Shown: positions 37,003 to 47,931, counted from the stretch's first letter. The stretch is DNA of 64,000 nucleotides from Bursaphelenchus xylophilus (GCA_904066235.2 CAJFCV020000005.1:3343501-3407500); one strand, 5' to 3'. The notes: generated by a model from the sequence alone, not told the origin. Made by a program: numbers and translations.

Positions 37003-37753
37003 TTGAAAACATAATTTGAGATTCTACTATAATTTTTTTCAAATTTTGCAATCTTTTTCCCCATTTTCTGTAAAGTAGAGGCACTCTAATTATGACGTTT
37101 CGATTACATTTAAATTTGGCAAAAATATTCGAAATTTTGGCCTAAAAATATCGACGAATATTTGAAAAACCCAAGCTAAAACTTTTTAATATACCATGGA
37201 AATTTTTTTATCTATATTTGGCCATGTTTTCGTTTAATCGAAAATTCATAATTGCAGTGTTTCAAACTTTTTTCAAATTTCGCAATGTTACTCCTCATTT
37301 TTTGACATTTTTTTTATTTTTAGAAAATATTTGTCTTATTTTTGCCTACAAAAAATCAGGGTATTCTAAGCTGCGTTTTGGTAGCATTTACTTGTCTTTT
37401 CTCTTAATTTGTTGTACGTTTTCGACATTCCTTTGGCTTTATTTCGCTTAATTTTGGTAACTTTCACTTGTTTTTTTCACTTTTCACTTAAAATTTTTTT
37501 AATTTTGAATAAACAATCTTCGTGAAAAATTTGTGAATTCTAAACCCCTTTAATAACGGCCTATTTGGACGATAAATTCAGGTTCAACATTTCATTTAAC
37601 ATGGAGGTCTAGCCTGCGTCCCGGCACGAAAACAAACGCCTTTCAACAATATTATTTTCTCGCCGGAAAATTGTCTGTTTCTGTCTCTTTGTTGGTTTCG
37701 TCAAGTTCTCGGCAGATTATTTTACATTTACAGTCGTAAATTTGTCAGGAATC
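37003..37753. other. Intergenic, upstream of skp-1
   Basis: AT-rich, with a possible poly(A) signal AATAAA near 37509. An acceptor-like TTTACAG near 37731 could receive a spliced leader for skp-1. Confidence 0.4.
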
Positions 37754-39860
37754 ATGTCAATAAAGCTGGCAGAGTAAGTTCAACTTTTTTTTTATTGTTT
37801 TTATGGGCTTAGATCGTGATAATTTTGATTGACAAGGAAGAATTAGAGGCGCTAAGAGTTGATAAGCTTCTTCTATTATAATCAATTGGTTTTGGACATT
37901 TTTAGAGGGAATTTGATATTGATATATCTAGTATAATATAATGTTTGACGTTAGACTACTTTATTTTTGGTGAATTCGATATTTTTAGCATCCTCCCGGC
38001 GCCGGTGAATGCTCGAGACGATCTCAGTTCTGAGGTAACCAGAGATAGTTGGTTTAAAGGACGAGAAGATGCCTTGTCGAGTGAGATGAAAGCCGTCGTC
38101 TTGAAGGCAGTTCCAGCATACGGCCAACGTCAAGGATATGTCCCAAGAACACCCGAGGTTAGTCCTTTCTATTTTTTGTTTTATTTTTAGATATGAATTC
38201 AGTCCGAAGATATATTTTTCTTGATTTTCAGGACTTTGGAGATGGCGGAGCTTTCCCTGAAATCCACATTGCCCAGTTCCCTTTGGGAATGGGTGCAGAA
38301 GGTGGTGTGGTCAATAAGAATGCTCATAACAAGACAATCGCACTGCAATATGACAAGGATGGGAAGCTGCGGCATGATGCGATTGCTCGGATCGGGCATG
38401 GCAAGGATAAGATTGTCCACACAAAACTGCAGAACACCAAGCAACGAGTGATTGATCCCGAGGATCCGGAGCTTCAACGGCCCAGTCAGGAGGAGATCGA
38501 AGAGACTATAAGGAAGACCAAAGAGCAAATCGAGAAAATCACCAACGCCAAAGTTGCTTCAGCGCTCCCAGTTCAACATGCCAAAAAGACCGAGCCCGCC
38601 CAATATATTCGTTACACACCATCTCAACAGAATGCCGAAGGGGCAACTCAACAGAGGATTATTCGAATGGTCGAGGCACAACGTGATCCAATGGAGCCTC
38701 CGAGATTCCAGATCAATCAGAAGATACCCAGAGCTCCGCCAAGTCCTCCAGCTCCGGTTTTGCACTCGCCTCCGCGGAAGGTGACGCAAAAAGAACAAGC
38801 GGATTGGAAGATTCCACCGTGTATTTCCAATTGGAAGAATCCCAAAGGTTTCACGGTGGGGCTGGACAAAAGATTGGCGGCCGACGGCCGAGGTCTACAG
38901 CAAGTTCATATCAATGAGAACTTTGCCAAATTGTCGGAAGCCCTTCAATTGGCCGCCAGAACGGCGAGAGAAGGAGTGGAGGCCAGAAATCAAATGGAGA
39001 GGAGAATTGCGGACAATAAGAAGCTGGAGCAAGAGAAGAAGATGATGGAATTGGCCAAGGAGGCGAGAGCGAACCGCCAGAACAAGAAGGTGGATGAAGA
39101 AGAAGATGAAGCCGTTCAACGAAGAGATGAGATCCGAAAGGAGAAGATTGGTGAAATTAGAAGGGAAAGGAATCTAGTTAGAGGACGGCCGGATGCAGCG
39201 GAGAAGCTGAAGCGAGACAGAGAGAGGGATATCAGTGAAAAAGTGGCATTGGGATTACCTGGAACTAAAGATAAGGGCGGAAGCGAGACTCAATTTGACC
39301 ACCGATTGTTCAATAAAGACGCCGGAATGGATAGTGGAGGCATGGATGATGAAACTTACACTGTATATGATCAACCGTGGAGAGCCGAAAGCAATGTTCA
39401 GAGCATATACAGACCACGTAAGTTGGCTTAGACATTAATTGAGGGATTTTTGGAAATCGAGTTTTGAATAGTGTAGCTATAATACTTTTTAAGGGACAAT
39501 TTTTTGTCTACAGGAAGTTTATTGCCTTAAGGTTTGTTAGGATATATTTTTTGGATATTAGAATAACTTTTTTTGACATCAATATGTACCTAGTATAATA
39601 TAAAATTTTCAGGAAAACAAGCCGAAAATCCCTATGGTGATGATCTGGATGAAATTGTCAAACAAAACAGATTCCAACCCGACCGCGGATTCAAAGGAGC
39701 CGAACCCGTCCCGGGAGCTGCGCCTCGAAATGGACCGGTCGAGTTCGAAGCGGATAAAGATGATATTTTCGGTATTGGCGAGCTCTTCAAAACCAAGGAC
39801 AAGGAAAAAAGAAAGGACACTGAAGACTCAGGACCATCGTCCAAGCGAAGCAGACATTAA
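37754..39860 (+). CDS. skp-1: SNW1/SKIP splicing co-factor
   Basis: Four exons (37754-37773, 37989-38157, 38232-39417, 39613-39860) give 540 residues, close to the human protein. The first exon is only 20 bp. Family landmarks in order: ILPAPVNARD at the N-terminus, EDFGDGGAFPEIHIAQFPLG, the SNW-domain core (PAQYIRYTPSQQ, RIIRMVEAQRDPMEPPRF, PRAPPSPPAPVLHSP, IPPCISNWKNPKGFT, LDKRLAADGRGLQ), a charged helical segment, RDISEKVALGLP, YGDDLDEI, and a basic C-terminal nuclear-type tail (GPSSKRSRH). SNW1 proteins act in the spliceosome (Prp19-associated) and as transcription co-regulators in the nucleus. The gene downstream begins 317 bp later on the same strand. Confidence 0.97.
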
Positions 39861-40066
39861 GATCGCCGAGTTTTTGGGATATGATATTATTTTAGTTGAA
39901 CCTGATGATATTTTGGTCTGTTATCTAATTTTATTCACTCGTCTACGATGGATTTGGGTTTGGTAAGATGAAGAAGTTGTTTATAGCCTCCATTGATCAC
40001 GATACTCTGTAAAATCATTGATTTACACTTTGAATTTAGAAAATTCACTAAATATTTGTGGTTTTT

Positions 40067-40072
40067 AATAAA
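40067..40072 (+). terminator. Likely poly(A) signal of skp-1
   Basis: AATAAA 207 bp after the skp-1 stop and about 105 bp before the crls-1 start. This spacing fits 3'-end formation coupled to trans-splicing in a nematode operon. Confidence 0.5.
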
Positions 40073-40164
40073 TAATACTGTTAAAAGTGTTATTTCTGAA
40101 GGATAAATGTCAATTCTTCGATGGTATTTGATGAATCATGGTAGTGGAAGTTGTATGTATAAGT

Positions 40165-40173
40165 AAAATTCAG
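40165..40173 (+). promoter_or_regulatory. Candidate trans-splice acceptor of crls-1
   Basis: AAAATTCAG followed by CCGA and the ATG at 40178. An AG this close to the start, with no upstream exon visible, is typical of spliced-leader addition. This is an inference from position only. Confidence 0.4.
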
Positions 40174-40177
40174 CCGA

Positions 40178-42114
40178 ATGCTAAGGCTGACTTCATTATT
40201 CGCCCCAAAATCACTTCTAACCTCCATAAAGCTGAGGTCGCCCCAAATTAAGCCTTGGATTGGATTGACTACGTTAAGGCTGCATAGCGAACAGAAGCCA
40301 GAGAAGCTCTATGATGTCAAAGACAATATCTACACAGTCCCAAATGCGCTATGTGTTGCGAGGTAAAAAGAGGTGTCTAGTGCAATATAACAAGTCAATT
40401 TTAATATATGAAGTGAAAAGATTATTAAAATTCAATTTAACTTGGTGAAAAGGGATGTTTTTATATAGTATCTCCATTAAATAAACGTGTTTTAGGATCG
40501 CCCTAACCCCAGTAATTGGCTATCTTGTCGTAACGGAGGCCCATCTGGCCGCTTGTAACCTATTTTTGATCGCCGGATTCACAGACCTCATTGATGGCCA
40601 GATTGCGAGACGTTTCCCAAGCCAACGGTCGTTTCTGGGAACTATGCTGGATCCAGTTGCGGATAAATTGTTGATCAGCACACTGTTTGTTACTCTGGGA
40701 TATTCCGGCTTAATGCCAAGTAAGTTTTTTGGTCGTAGGAGGTCTTTGAGAAGTCAATATTTAAAGCTTATTTTTTGAAAACGGTATTTGATGAATGTAT
40801 CCTGTCATACTACCTTTTACGAGCTTTAAAATGGTATATAACACAGTGATTTAACCACTGAAAATTTTGGTATATCGCCTATTTTAGAGGGGAAGAGAAA
40901 GAAAAATTTTGGATGAAACTTACAGGGGAAGTACTTCAAGTGTGACGCTCAGATTTTCTTTAAATTTTGCACACACATCGGGTATGGACTAAATATCAAT
41001 TCCTGAAAGTTTTAGCTCGCGCTTTGCGGGCGCCGCCGAGATATTGAACGATTTTTGCCGCCGAGAGAGCACGCTCAACGTGGAGAGCGGTCAGAGAGAA
41101 AACCGTTTTTTGGCCATAACTTTGGCAGTTTCGTGCGGAAAAATTTGATTTTTTGTAGAAACATTATTCTTTACGGTTGAAATAGGCATGAAACTTTTCG
41201 TGCCGAAATTCGGCAAAAAGTCCCAAATTTTCGCCGACTTTCGATCTAAAAATCTCGGTTGTTTCTGCAAAGCGCGAGCTAGGATTCCCGCATATATCTT
41301 AGAAAAAATTATTCTAAATTTGTGCCAAGTTTCATCAAAATCTGAGCGTCACACTTCAAGTACTTCCCTTGTTAGTATACTGAAAGTTGGCGAAAATTTG
41401 ACACTTTTTACCGAATTTCAGCACGAAAAGTTGCATACCTATTTCTACCATAGAGGGTAACGTTTCCACAAAAAATAAATTTTTTCCGCACAAAACTAAC
41501 AAAGTTATGGTCAAAAAAGTGTTTTTCTCTCTGACCGCCCTCCACGTTTAGCGTGCTCTCTCGGCGGCAAAAATCGTTCGATATCTCGGGGGCGCTTGCA
41601 AAGCGCGAGCTAAAACTTTGAGGAATTGGTACTTAGTTCATGGCCGACGTGTGCGCAAAATTTAAAGAAAATCTGAGCGTCGCACTTGGGGTACTTCCCT
41701 TGTGAGATTTATGTTACACTACCTATAATTTCAGTCCCTCTAAGTGGCCTAGTGATCCTCCGAGACGTCCTGCTCTTGGCTGGCGCTTTTCGACATCGTT
41801 TCCAGACTTTACAACCTCCAGTTACCCTCAAAAGATACTTTGATCCTTCCATTTCTTCTATTGAAATCAAACCCACATTCGCCAGCAAGTTGAATACGGT
41901 CCTTCAAATCTTCTCCGTGGCGGGAGCACTAGCTGCACCAGTCCTTCTTTTTGAACAACACCCCCTTCTTATCTCACTATGGTAAGAAAAAAAATTTTTG
42001 TGTAATAAATTTACACATTTCAGGCTACTTACAGCGGCTACCACAACTTACTCCGGATACCAGTATATTGGGGGCAAAGCAATAAAGCACGTCAAACCAA
42101 AAGACGTCAATTAG
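40178..42114 (+). CDS. crls-1: Cardiolipin synthase (CDP-alcohol phosphatidyltransferase)
   Basis: Four exons (40178-40362, 40496-40719, 41735-41981, 42024-42114) give 248 residues. The N-terminal ~45 residues are basic and Ser/Leu-rich without acidic residues, as in a mitochondrial targeting peptide. The diagnostic CDP-alcohol motif D-x2-D-G-x2-A-R-x8-G-x3-D-x3-D is complete: [10 protein letters not shown] ... [14 protein letters not shown]. Several hydrophobic membrane segments follow ([47 protein letters not shown]). Eukaryotic CRLS1 joins CDP-diacylglycerol to phosphatidylglycerol in the inner mitochondrial membrane. Intron 2 (1,015 bp) is swollen by two mobile elements. The gene lies 317 bp after skp-1 and 258 bp before the next gene on the same strand. 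Confidence 0.93.
40923..41371. mobile_element. MITE family Q, copy 1, in crls-1 intron 2
   Basis: The ends are CAGGGGAAGTACTTCAAGTG (then TGACGCTCAGATTTT) and the inverted TCTGAGCGTCACACTTCAAG TACTTCCCTTG, flanked by a TTA duplication (40920-40922 and 41372-41374). The interior carries the TTAGCTCGCGCTTTGCGGGC word, GAGAGCGGTCAGAGA, CTTTCGATCTAAAAATCTCG and GCAAAGCGCGAGCT. A 3-bp TNA target with CAAGGGAAG-type ends fits Tc4/Tc5-like elements. Confidence 0.8.
41375..41702. mobile_element. MITE family Q, copy 2, truncated and inverted next to copy 1
   Basis: Runs from AAGTTGGCGAAAATT, the complement of the interior of copy 1, to a full right terminus (TCTGAGCGTCGCACTTGGGG, then TACTTCCCTTG). 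The outer left terminus is absent. The two copies lie in opposite orientation only a few bases apart, so much of crls-1 intron 2 is self-complementary. Confidence 0.75.
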
Positions 42115-42372
42115 GTCCTAGTTTATATTTTGTCGATAATTATTTGATAAAGTTTATCAATTTTCCGAGAAATTATTGTTTTGCTGTTGTTTGGAGGATT
42201 CCCCGAAATGTTTCATCGTATGAAATGTCGTTTTTATTTTTGTAGAAAAACCTTGTGTTTTCTGCTGTTTTATCCTTTTTAGCGTCCTGTGTTGGCTGTC
42301 CTCTCGTAATTTCTGTAGCGATTTGGTCTGTCGAGTTATCTGACAAAGAGCCTCTCTCCAAGCCAAAGTGCA

Positions 42373-43792
42373 ATGTCGGCAGATCCGCGAATGCAGGATT
42401 TACGTGACTGTAAGTTTATTTTTTTATTGTTCGTTGGGTTTTAGGCTTCCTCGTCGTGCAATTCAGCGCATAACCGGTTGAACTAACAGTAAATTTACGT
42501 ATTTAGTTATAAAACGTCAATGGATGTCGAAGATCGGCGAGCAGGTGCTTGGCGGCCGTCTGGAAGAAGCCTCATTGATGGGCAAACTCTCAGACGATGT
42601 AGTCCAGTTCATAGAGAAGTTGATCCGAGAGAATGCGACATTGATTCAGGAGATTGTCGAGTCAAAAGTAGAGGAACCAGCTCCGGAACGTATCTCGCTG
42701 AACTCCAAAACTTTCAGTCGAAATATCTCCCCAGTTTCTTCGGTTAGCACACTTGCTTCCGGTGTGGACAGCATGTCAGTGACGTCGAAAAGCCGTTCGC
42801 GCGGTGGCAGGGGCAGGGCCAAGCCTGAGGAGAGGGTATGGACATTATTTTTTATATTTTTGTTGATTTAGATATTACTTTAGAAAATTTTGAAATTCTT
42901 GATATTTTGAGGTTTCAGCCTGAATCTTCAAGCTCCTCCGTGAAGAATGCGAAAGTTCCAAGCTACGTGAAGCTAGGAGGCTTACTCTACTCCTTTTCGT
43001 TCTCTCGATCCGACACAAAATTGTTCGTTTGTTGTGGTGGATGGGACAAGTCCTTTATTCCGTGGGCGTCGTATGTCTACATCAAAGATGGATATCCAGA
43101 TGAGATCAAAAGCGGTTTAGAGGACTCCAATAAGAAGAGTTTTTTCACCAAGAACCTGAAGCAAATTGCAATTTTATCCAATTTTCATTGGTCTCAATTC
43201 AGCTGTGCTGATCGAGTTCGGAAGGGTCTTAGGGTAAGCTCAAGGCTTGTATGAATATGGAAGGTGTCTAAGTTGATGGGAGAAGTCTTGAATTAGCGCT
43301 GAGACGAATTTGGAGAATGAATTTCAGTTGTAACCAACTTTTCTTGAGGTTTATATTAATTTAGGTATATTTTCTGTTCAAATATTTTCTTTGGCCTGCC
43401 TGTGCCATATTTTTTGATGAAGCAACATGAAATTCTGTACAAATAACATGAAAGGTTTAAAATCTTGTTTGCCATTAGAATTACCTTGTAAAATTTCTAT
43501 CTTTGTACAATTTTGAGGTGTTATGTTATACTACCCTAACTTTTTCCAGGAATTCCTCTCATATATCACGAAACAGGCGCCAAATGCCAAAATTCGGATT
43601 GCTGGCCTCTTGCGGAAGACCGAGAGTGGCCCTGTGATAATGTACAACACCACTTTGATGCACATTTGCGAGGAATTTTCGGATGTTTCTTACGTTGATG
43701 TGGACACCATTCCATGTGCCCAGAAATTCTTTGGAACTGGACTCTCAAAGGACGTGATCAAAGCTATATTCAAAGAAGTTACAAATTTTTAA
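42373..43792 (+). CDS. Unrecognised 307-residue protein with a C-terminal SGNH-hydrolase-like flavour
   Basis: Four exons (42373-42409, 42507-42835, 42919-43233, 43550-43792) join in phase. The N-terminus is helical and acidic (KLSDDVVQFIEKLIRENATLI, likely coiled coil). It is followed by a Ser/Arg-rich disordered linker (SVTSKSRSRGGRGRAKPEER, residues about 95-130) and a globular C-terminal part with VKLGGLLYSFSFSRSDTKLF and WSQFSCADRVRKGLREFLSY. The final ~70 residues (AKIRIAGLLRK, MYNTTLMHICEEFSDVSYVD) resemble the end of SGNH-type hydrolase domains, but no GDS motif or catalytic Asp-x-x-His is seen, so that resemblance is weak. It starts 258 bp after crls-1 on the same strand and may share an operon with it. 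Codon use and splicing are normal. Confidence 0.75.
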
Positions 43793-44393
43793 ATCAACAC
43801 CGATGACCAAATTTATTTATTTGAAGTTAAAGTTTCCATGTAAAATAATACCAGAAGAGCAAAAATTTATTTTTTTAAGGTTTTTTAACTTTTCTCAACT
43901 TTTGTGCGTATCATAAATAATCGTTTTCGGGCACTTTTGATGTTTTTATTTTTTCTGTGCATATCTTTTTTAATAAAATTCCAATTGTTTCGAAGATAAT
44001 TGAAGACAGGTTGGGACTACCGTGTTATTCTGATAAAAGATGTCGCTATCAATAAATTTGAAAGGTGGAAATAAGTTTGGAATTATGTTTAGAGTCTATT
44101 CCCCGCCATTTTCGAGGGTTCTTTATATTATCCATCAGTTCTGGGGGTATAATTCTGTCCTGATGCAATAGGCGCGTCTTCAAAAAATACTTTTATCTGA
44201 TCCCCCTTTGCGTCATTTTTTATATGATAGCAGAGATGGACATTGAGATTAGAAAGAAAAACAGAAATATTATCTGATTTTTGTCCGGAGCCATTGAATG
44301 CCAGCGCCCGACCTAACCTCAGGTAACGCCACACGACAAGTGACTGTAAAAGCGGATATTTTGTGATTTGTTGATGAGAATGACTTTTTTTTA
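43793..44393. other. Intergenic spacer
   Basis: A possible poly(A) signal AATAAT lies near 43840, and AATAAA occurs at about 43971. No gene was recognised up to the mobile element at 44394. Confidence 0.4.
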
Positions 44394-44986
44394 CAAGGAA
44401 AGTACTTTTATGGGGGCTCCTACTTTTTGGCGGGACATATCTCAAAAAATCAGAAAAAATGTGCTGATCAAGGATATACAAATATTAGCTGCCCATTTTA
44501 GGTTTTTAGGGGTGAAAACTCAGTCGGAAGTTGACTTAAAGTCCTATATAAACCCCTTTTCGCTTAATTTTTCACAGGTTTACAATTTTTATTTTGGCTT
44601 AAAATGATGTTTATTGAGTTTCTAAGACGTAATAAATCAGTCTTGGCACAAAAATTTATTTTTCTGACCTTGAACTTCAAAAAAAGTTAATTCAGTCCAA
44701 AAGGGAAATCGAACCCGTGCGGCGTCCCCCCTCTTGATTCCCAGACTACGGCACTAACCACTCGGCCACATCGCCCTCTTCCGAAGGAAGAGACGGACTG
44801 CGCTTTTTATCGTTTCGAATGCCTGCGCCTTTTGTAGGGAAATTAAGCCAGTTTTTGGGCATTTTCACCCCTAAAAACTCAAAATGGGCAGCTAAGATTT
44901 ATATATCCTTGATCAGCACATTTTTTCTGATTTTTTGAGATATGTCCCGTCAAAAAGTAGGAGCCCCCATAAAAGTACTTTCCTTG
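44394..44986. mobile_element. 593-bp TIR element carrying a tRNA-like segment
   Basis: The terminal inverted repeats are about 125 bp each, starting CAAGGAAAGTACTTTTATGG, with internal words CTACTTTTTGGCGGGACATA and GGGGTGAAAA returned inverted at 44865-44986. A TTA target duplication lies at 44391-44393 and 44987-44989. Ends and target size match family Q (CAAGGGAAG, TTA), so both may be mobilised by the same Tc4/Tc5-type transposase. The centre is not inverted and holds a decayed tRNA-like sequence. No open frame for a transposase. Confidence 0.8.
44694..44776 (-). pseudogene. tRNA-like pseudogene (class II, Ser/Leu-like promoter boxes)
   Basis: On the minus strand an A-box (TGGCCGAGTGGTTAGTGCC) and a B-box (GGTTCGATTTC) have near-consensus sequence and about the right spacing for a tRNA with a long variable arm. 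The acceptor strands do not pair (5' GGCGATG against 3' TTTGGAC). The anticodon stem is broken around TCTGGGAATCAAGA, and no anticodon can be assigned with confidence. It is therefore unlikely to be a working tRNA, though the internal pol III promoter boxes look intact. Confidence 0.6.
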
Positions 44987-45020
44987 TTAAATTTAGATTT
45001 TTCTCCCGTCTTTGAGGAGC

Positions 45021-45567
45021 TCAAAAAAATATGTCATCTACTCACTAAATTGACATTTTGTCTCTTATTTTCCACACTTTTATATAACTATTCGTCGATC
45101 AGAATGGACCATGGGCCTTTATTTTTTGTATGCCATCAGCATTTTGATTTGCAAGCGATGGGATGTGGCTTGAAAATTTTTCCATCTTGAGCAAAAATTT
45201 TTGGTTTGCCGGTTGTTAAAGATGGATCCACATGTTTCGTATAGGGTCAAGGAGAGAAGAAAGGATTTTGTGGGGGGATGGGGTAAGAAAAGATCTGATT
45301 TGTTGATGATTTTCTTTTCAATTTTGACTTTTTGTCCCATCTTACCATGCTTTTTTAAAGTGACTACTAAATGGTATACGACTTGTGGTGCTTTCTAGAT
45401 AAGCGGCGTGTTCATTTATGGTCAAAAAGAGACAAAAGGAGCTCAAGAAAATATATGTCATCCATTCACTAAATTGATATTTTATCCTCTATTTCCATAT
45501 TTTTATATGCGCATTCGTCGATCAGAATACACCATGGGCCTTTATTTTTTGTATGCCACTAGCATTT
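45021..45567 (+). repeat. Direct duplication, two ~125 bp units about 420 bp apart
   Basis: Unit 1 (45021-45145) and unit 2 (45440-45567) share ATGTCATC-ACTCACTAAATTGA, TTCGTCGATCAGAAT, ACCATGGGCCTTTATTTTTT and GTATGCCA-AGCATTTTG. The sequence between them is not duplicated. Origin unknown; the copies lie just upstream of umps-1. Confidence 0.75.
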
Positions 45568-45769
45568 TGGTTTGAAAGTGAATTGGGCACTTTTTAAATC
45601 AAAATTTATATTATTCATGAGGTCAAACCTCGATTTTTGATATAATTTTTGATTCTTTTGATATTTCCGCCTGTTTTTATTAACGTTTAGCCTTATTTTT
45701 GGCCGCTTTTCATAAAACTATGTCTAATTTGCTATATTTTTAGTGCCGTTTCAGCTCTCAGACATCAGA

Positions 45770-47079
45770 ATGGACTCCTTTATCCAGCAATTATATGACC
45801 TGGGAGTCTTCAAACTGGGCGATTTTGTGTTGAAAAGTGGCTACAAGAGTCCGATCTATATTGACTTGCGAGATCTCATCAGTTCCAAGAGTCTAATGGT
45901 AAGAAATTTTAATTTTTTTTTGTTTTTGGTTTAGGAATCAGCAAGGAGAATATTTTTCTCCAACAAAAAGTGGTGACTTTTTAAATTTTTACACTTTTTT
46001 TTCCAGAAATCGGCTACAGAACAGCTCTGCGAACTGATCAAGGAGAAGAATTTGGATTATGATTACATTGTTGGGGTACCCTACGCAGCACTTCCATTGG
46101 GAACGGTATTTTTTTACTATTTGTTCTTTGATTTGGTATTTAGTTGGTCTCATTTTTCACCGAAAAACCGATGTTGTTGAAACGAAAGGAAGCCAAGGCG
46201 TATGGGACCAAAAAATTGATTGAAGGGAAATACGAAGCCGGCAAGAAGGCGCTGATCGTGGAAGATGTCATCTCAACTGGAGCCAGCATCATGGAAACGG
46301 TGGAGACCTTGAGAAAGGAGGGCTTGATTTGTGAGGATGTGATCTGTGTGTTGGACAGGGAAATGGGAGGAATTGAGAAACTGGAAAAACAAGGAATTAA
46401 GGCGCATAGGTGGGTTACGGTCGATTTTTTTTTGATTTTAGTACCGAAAAATTGGAATAGGAGGTGGAAGATTGAATGTAATTTTAAGATCAGTATTTTT
46501 TTTGATCTCTAAGGTTCTTAAATTACGTTATGAAGTAGTTTTATAGTCAAAAAATTAACATTATTTTATTAGGGTGAACCAAAAAATTTTTCCGATTTTA
46601 TCTCAATTTTCATAATTTTCAGTGTGTCAAAAGTCGAAATTATATTGGATTACCTCGTGAAAGTCAATCGAATCTCACCGGAAGAGCGCCTCAACATTGA
46701 TGATGCCCTCAAAAACCCGGTTTTGGCCAATCCCCCACGCCAAATTGATTGGAAATTGAGCTCTAGACTGGAAATTCTGAGGAAAAACAAGTTCAACGCA
46801 AAAATTGTGGAATTAATGTTGAAAAAACACTCGAATCTTTGTGTCGCAGTGGACTTGCCAACTTCTAAAGAGGTGTTAGAGACGGTAGAGAAGATCAAGG
46901 AACATGTGGTGGCAGTGAAATTACATGCCGACACAATCAATGACTTTGGCCAAGACTTGGTGAAGGAGCTGAAAAAATTGGCCGAAAATTCCGAGTTTGT
47001 CCTGTTTGAGGATCGGAAATTTGCTGATACTGGAAACACAAATGAATTGCAGGTGGGATTTTTGCATTTTTTTTATTTT

Positions 47080-47134
<55 letters not shown>

Positions 47135-47593
47135 GAGATTTTTCAAAATTTTTTGTGAAAATTCATTTTTTAAATTTGATTTTTTTAGCTTGCCAATGGC
47201 TCTCCCGCCATCTCCGAGTGGGCTCACCTCGTCACAGCCCACGCTGTAGCCGGCAAACCCTCCATTGAAGCGCTGAGAACTGTTCTTCAAAACCCTTCCA
47301 CCAAAACTAATGGAGTACTTTTGGTTGCCCAACTTTCATGTGAAGGAGCATTAACTAGCCTCCCTGGTTACACGGAAAGTTCAATTAAGATTGCCGAGGA
47401 GCTCAGAGATACGGTTGCCGGATTTATCTGCCAGAAAAGGGTGGTTGAAGACGAATCTTTCTTGTACTGGACACCTGGAGTCAATTTGAGCGCCAAATCC
47501 GATGGAAAAGGACAAAATTGGAGGGGAATTGAAGAAGTAGGTTGTGGAATTGGTGGTAGAGATAGTCAGAATGGGGATAAAAAAATTTTATTT

Positions 47594-47625
<32 letters not shown>

Positions 47626-47835
47626 TTTAGCTCAGATTTTGGTGAAACTTGTAAAAATTTGATTGAAAAATTGCATTCGGTCCAGTTATAATACAGAAAA
47701 TATTTCCAGGCCATTTTCGATCAAGGAAATGACGTCATAATTGTTGGCCGGGGAATTACAAAAGCGGCCGATCCAGCGGCCGAAGCCCAAAAATACGCCC
47801 AGGCCGGATGGGCTGCCCTTCAGAAGAGAGAATAG
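45770..47835 (+). CDS. umps-1: Bifunctional UMP synthase (OPRT + OMP decarboxylase)
   Basis: Six exons (45770-45898, 46007-46105, 46144-46409, 46623-47052, 47189-47536, 47710-47835) give 465 residues, the usual animal length. The N-terminal orotate phosphoribosyltransferase half shows [42 protein letters not shown] and the PRPP-binding loop [10 protein letters not shown]. The C-terminal decarboxylase half shows [23 protein letters not shown], the catalytic [28 protein letters not shown] and the phosphate-binding DVIIVGRGI. The enzyme converts orotate to OMP and then to UMP, the last two steps of de novo pyrimidine synthesis, in the cytosol. At the active-site strand most homologues have FADIGNT; here Ile is Thr. 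The stop is 97 bp from the convergent phosphatase stop. Confidence 0.97.
47085..47128 (+). repeat. 44-nt poly-T tract in umps-1 intron 4
   Basis: Uninterrupted T run shortly after the donor of exon 4 (47053). A second T run (about 24 nt) lies at 47597-47620 in intron 5. Both could be mis-sized in the assembly. Confidence 0.95.
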
Positions 47836-47931
47836 AAATATTTTTGTTGGCTTCAATCCCGATTCATATCATTATTTTAGGCATTGTAAGATTTTTAGGC
47901 AAATTTTACATTTTTTTATTTTTTTCACTAT

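Noticed and set aside
44694..44776. Functional tRNA gene
   Set aside because: Promoter boxes are good, but acceptor and anticodon stems do not pair, so it was kept only as a pseudogene.
46650..47039. 129-codon minus-strand frame
   Set aside because: It is a shadow of umps-1 exon 4, which carries the decarboxylase motifs on the plus strand.
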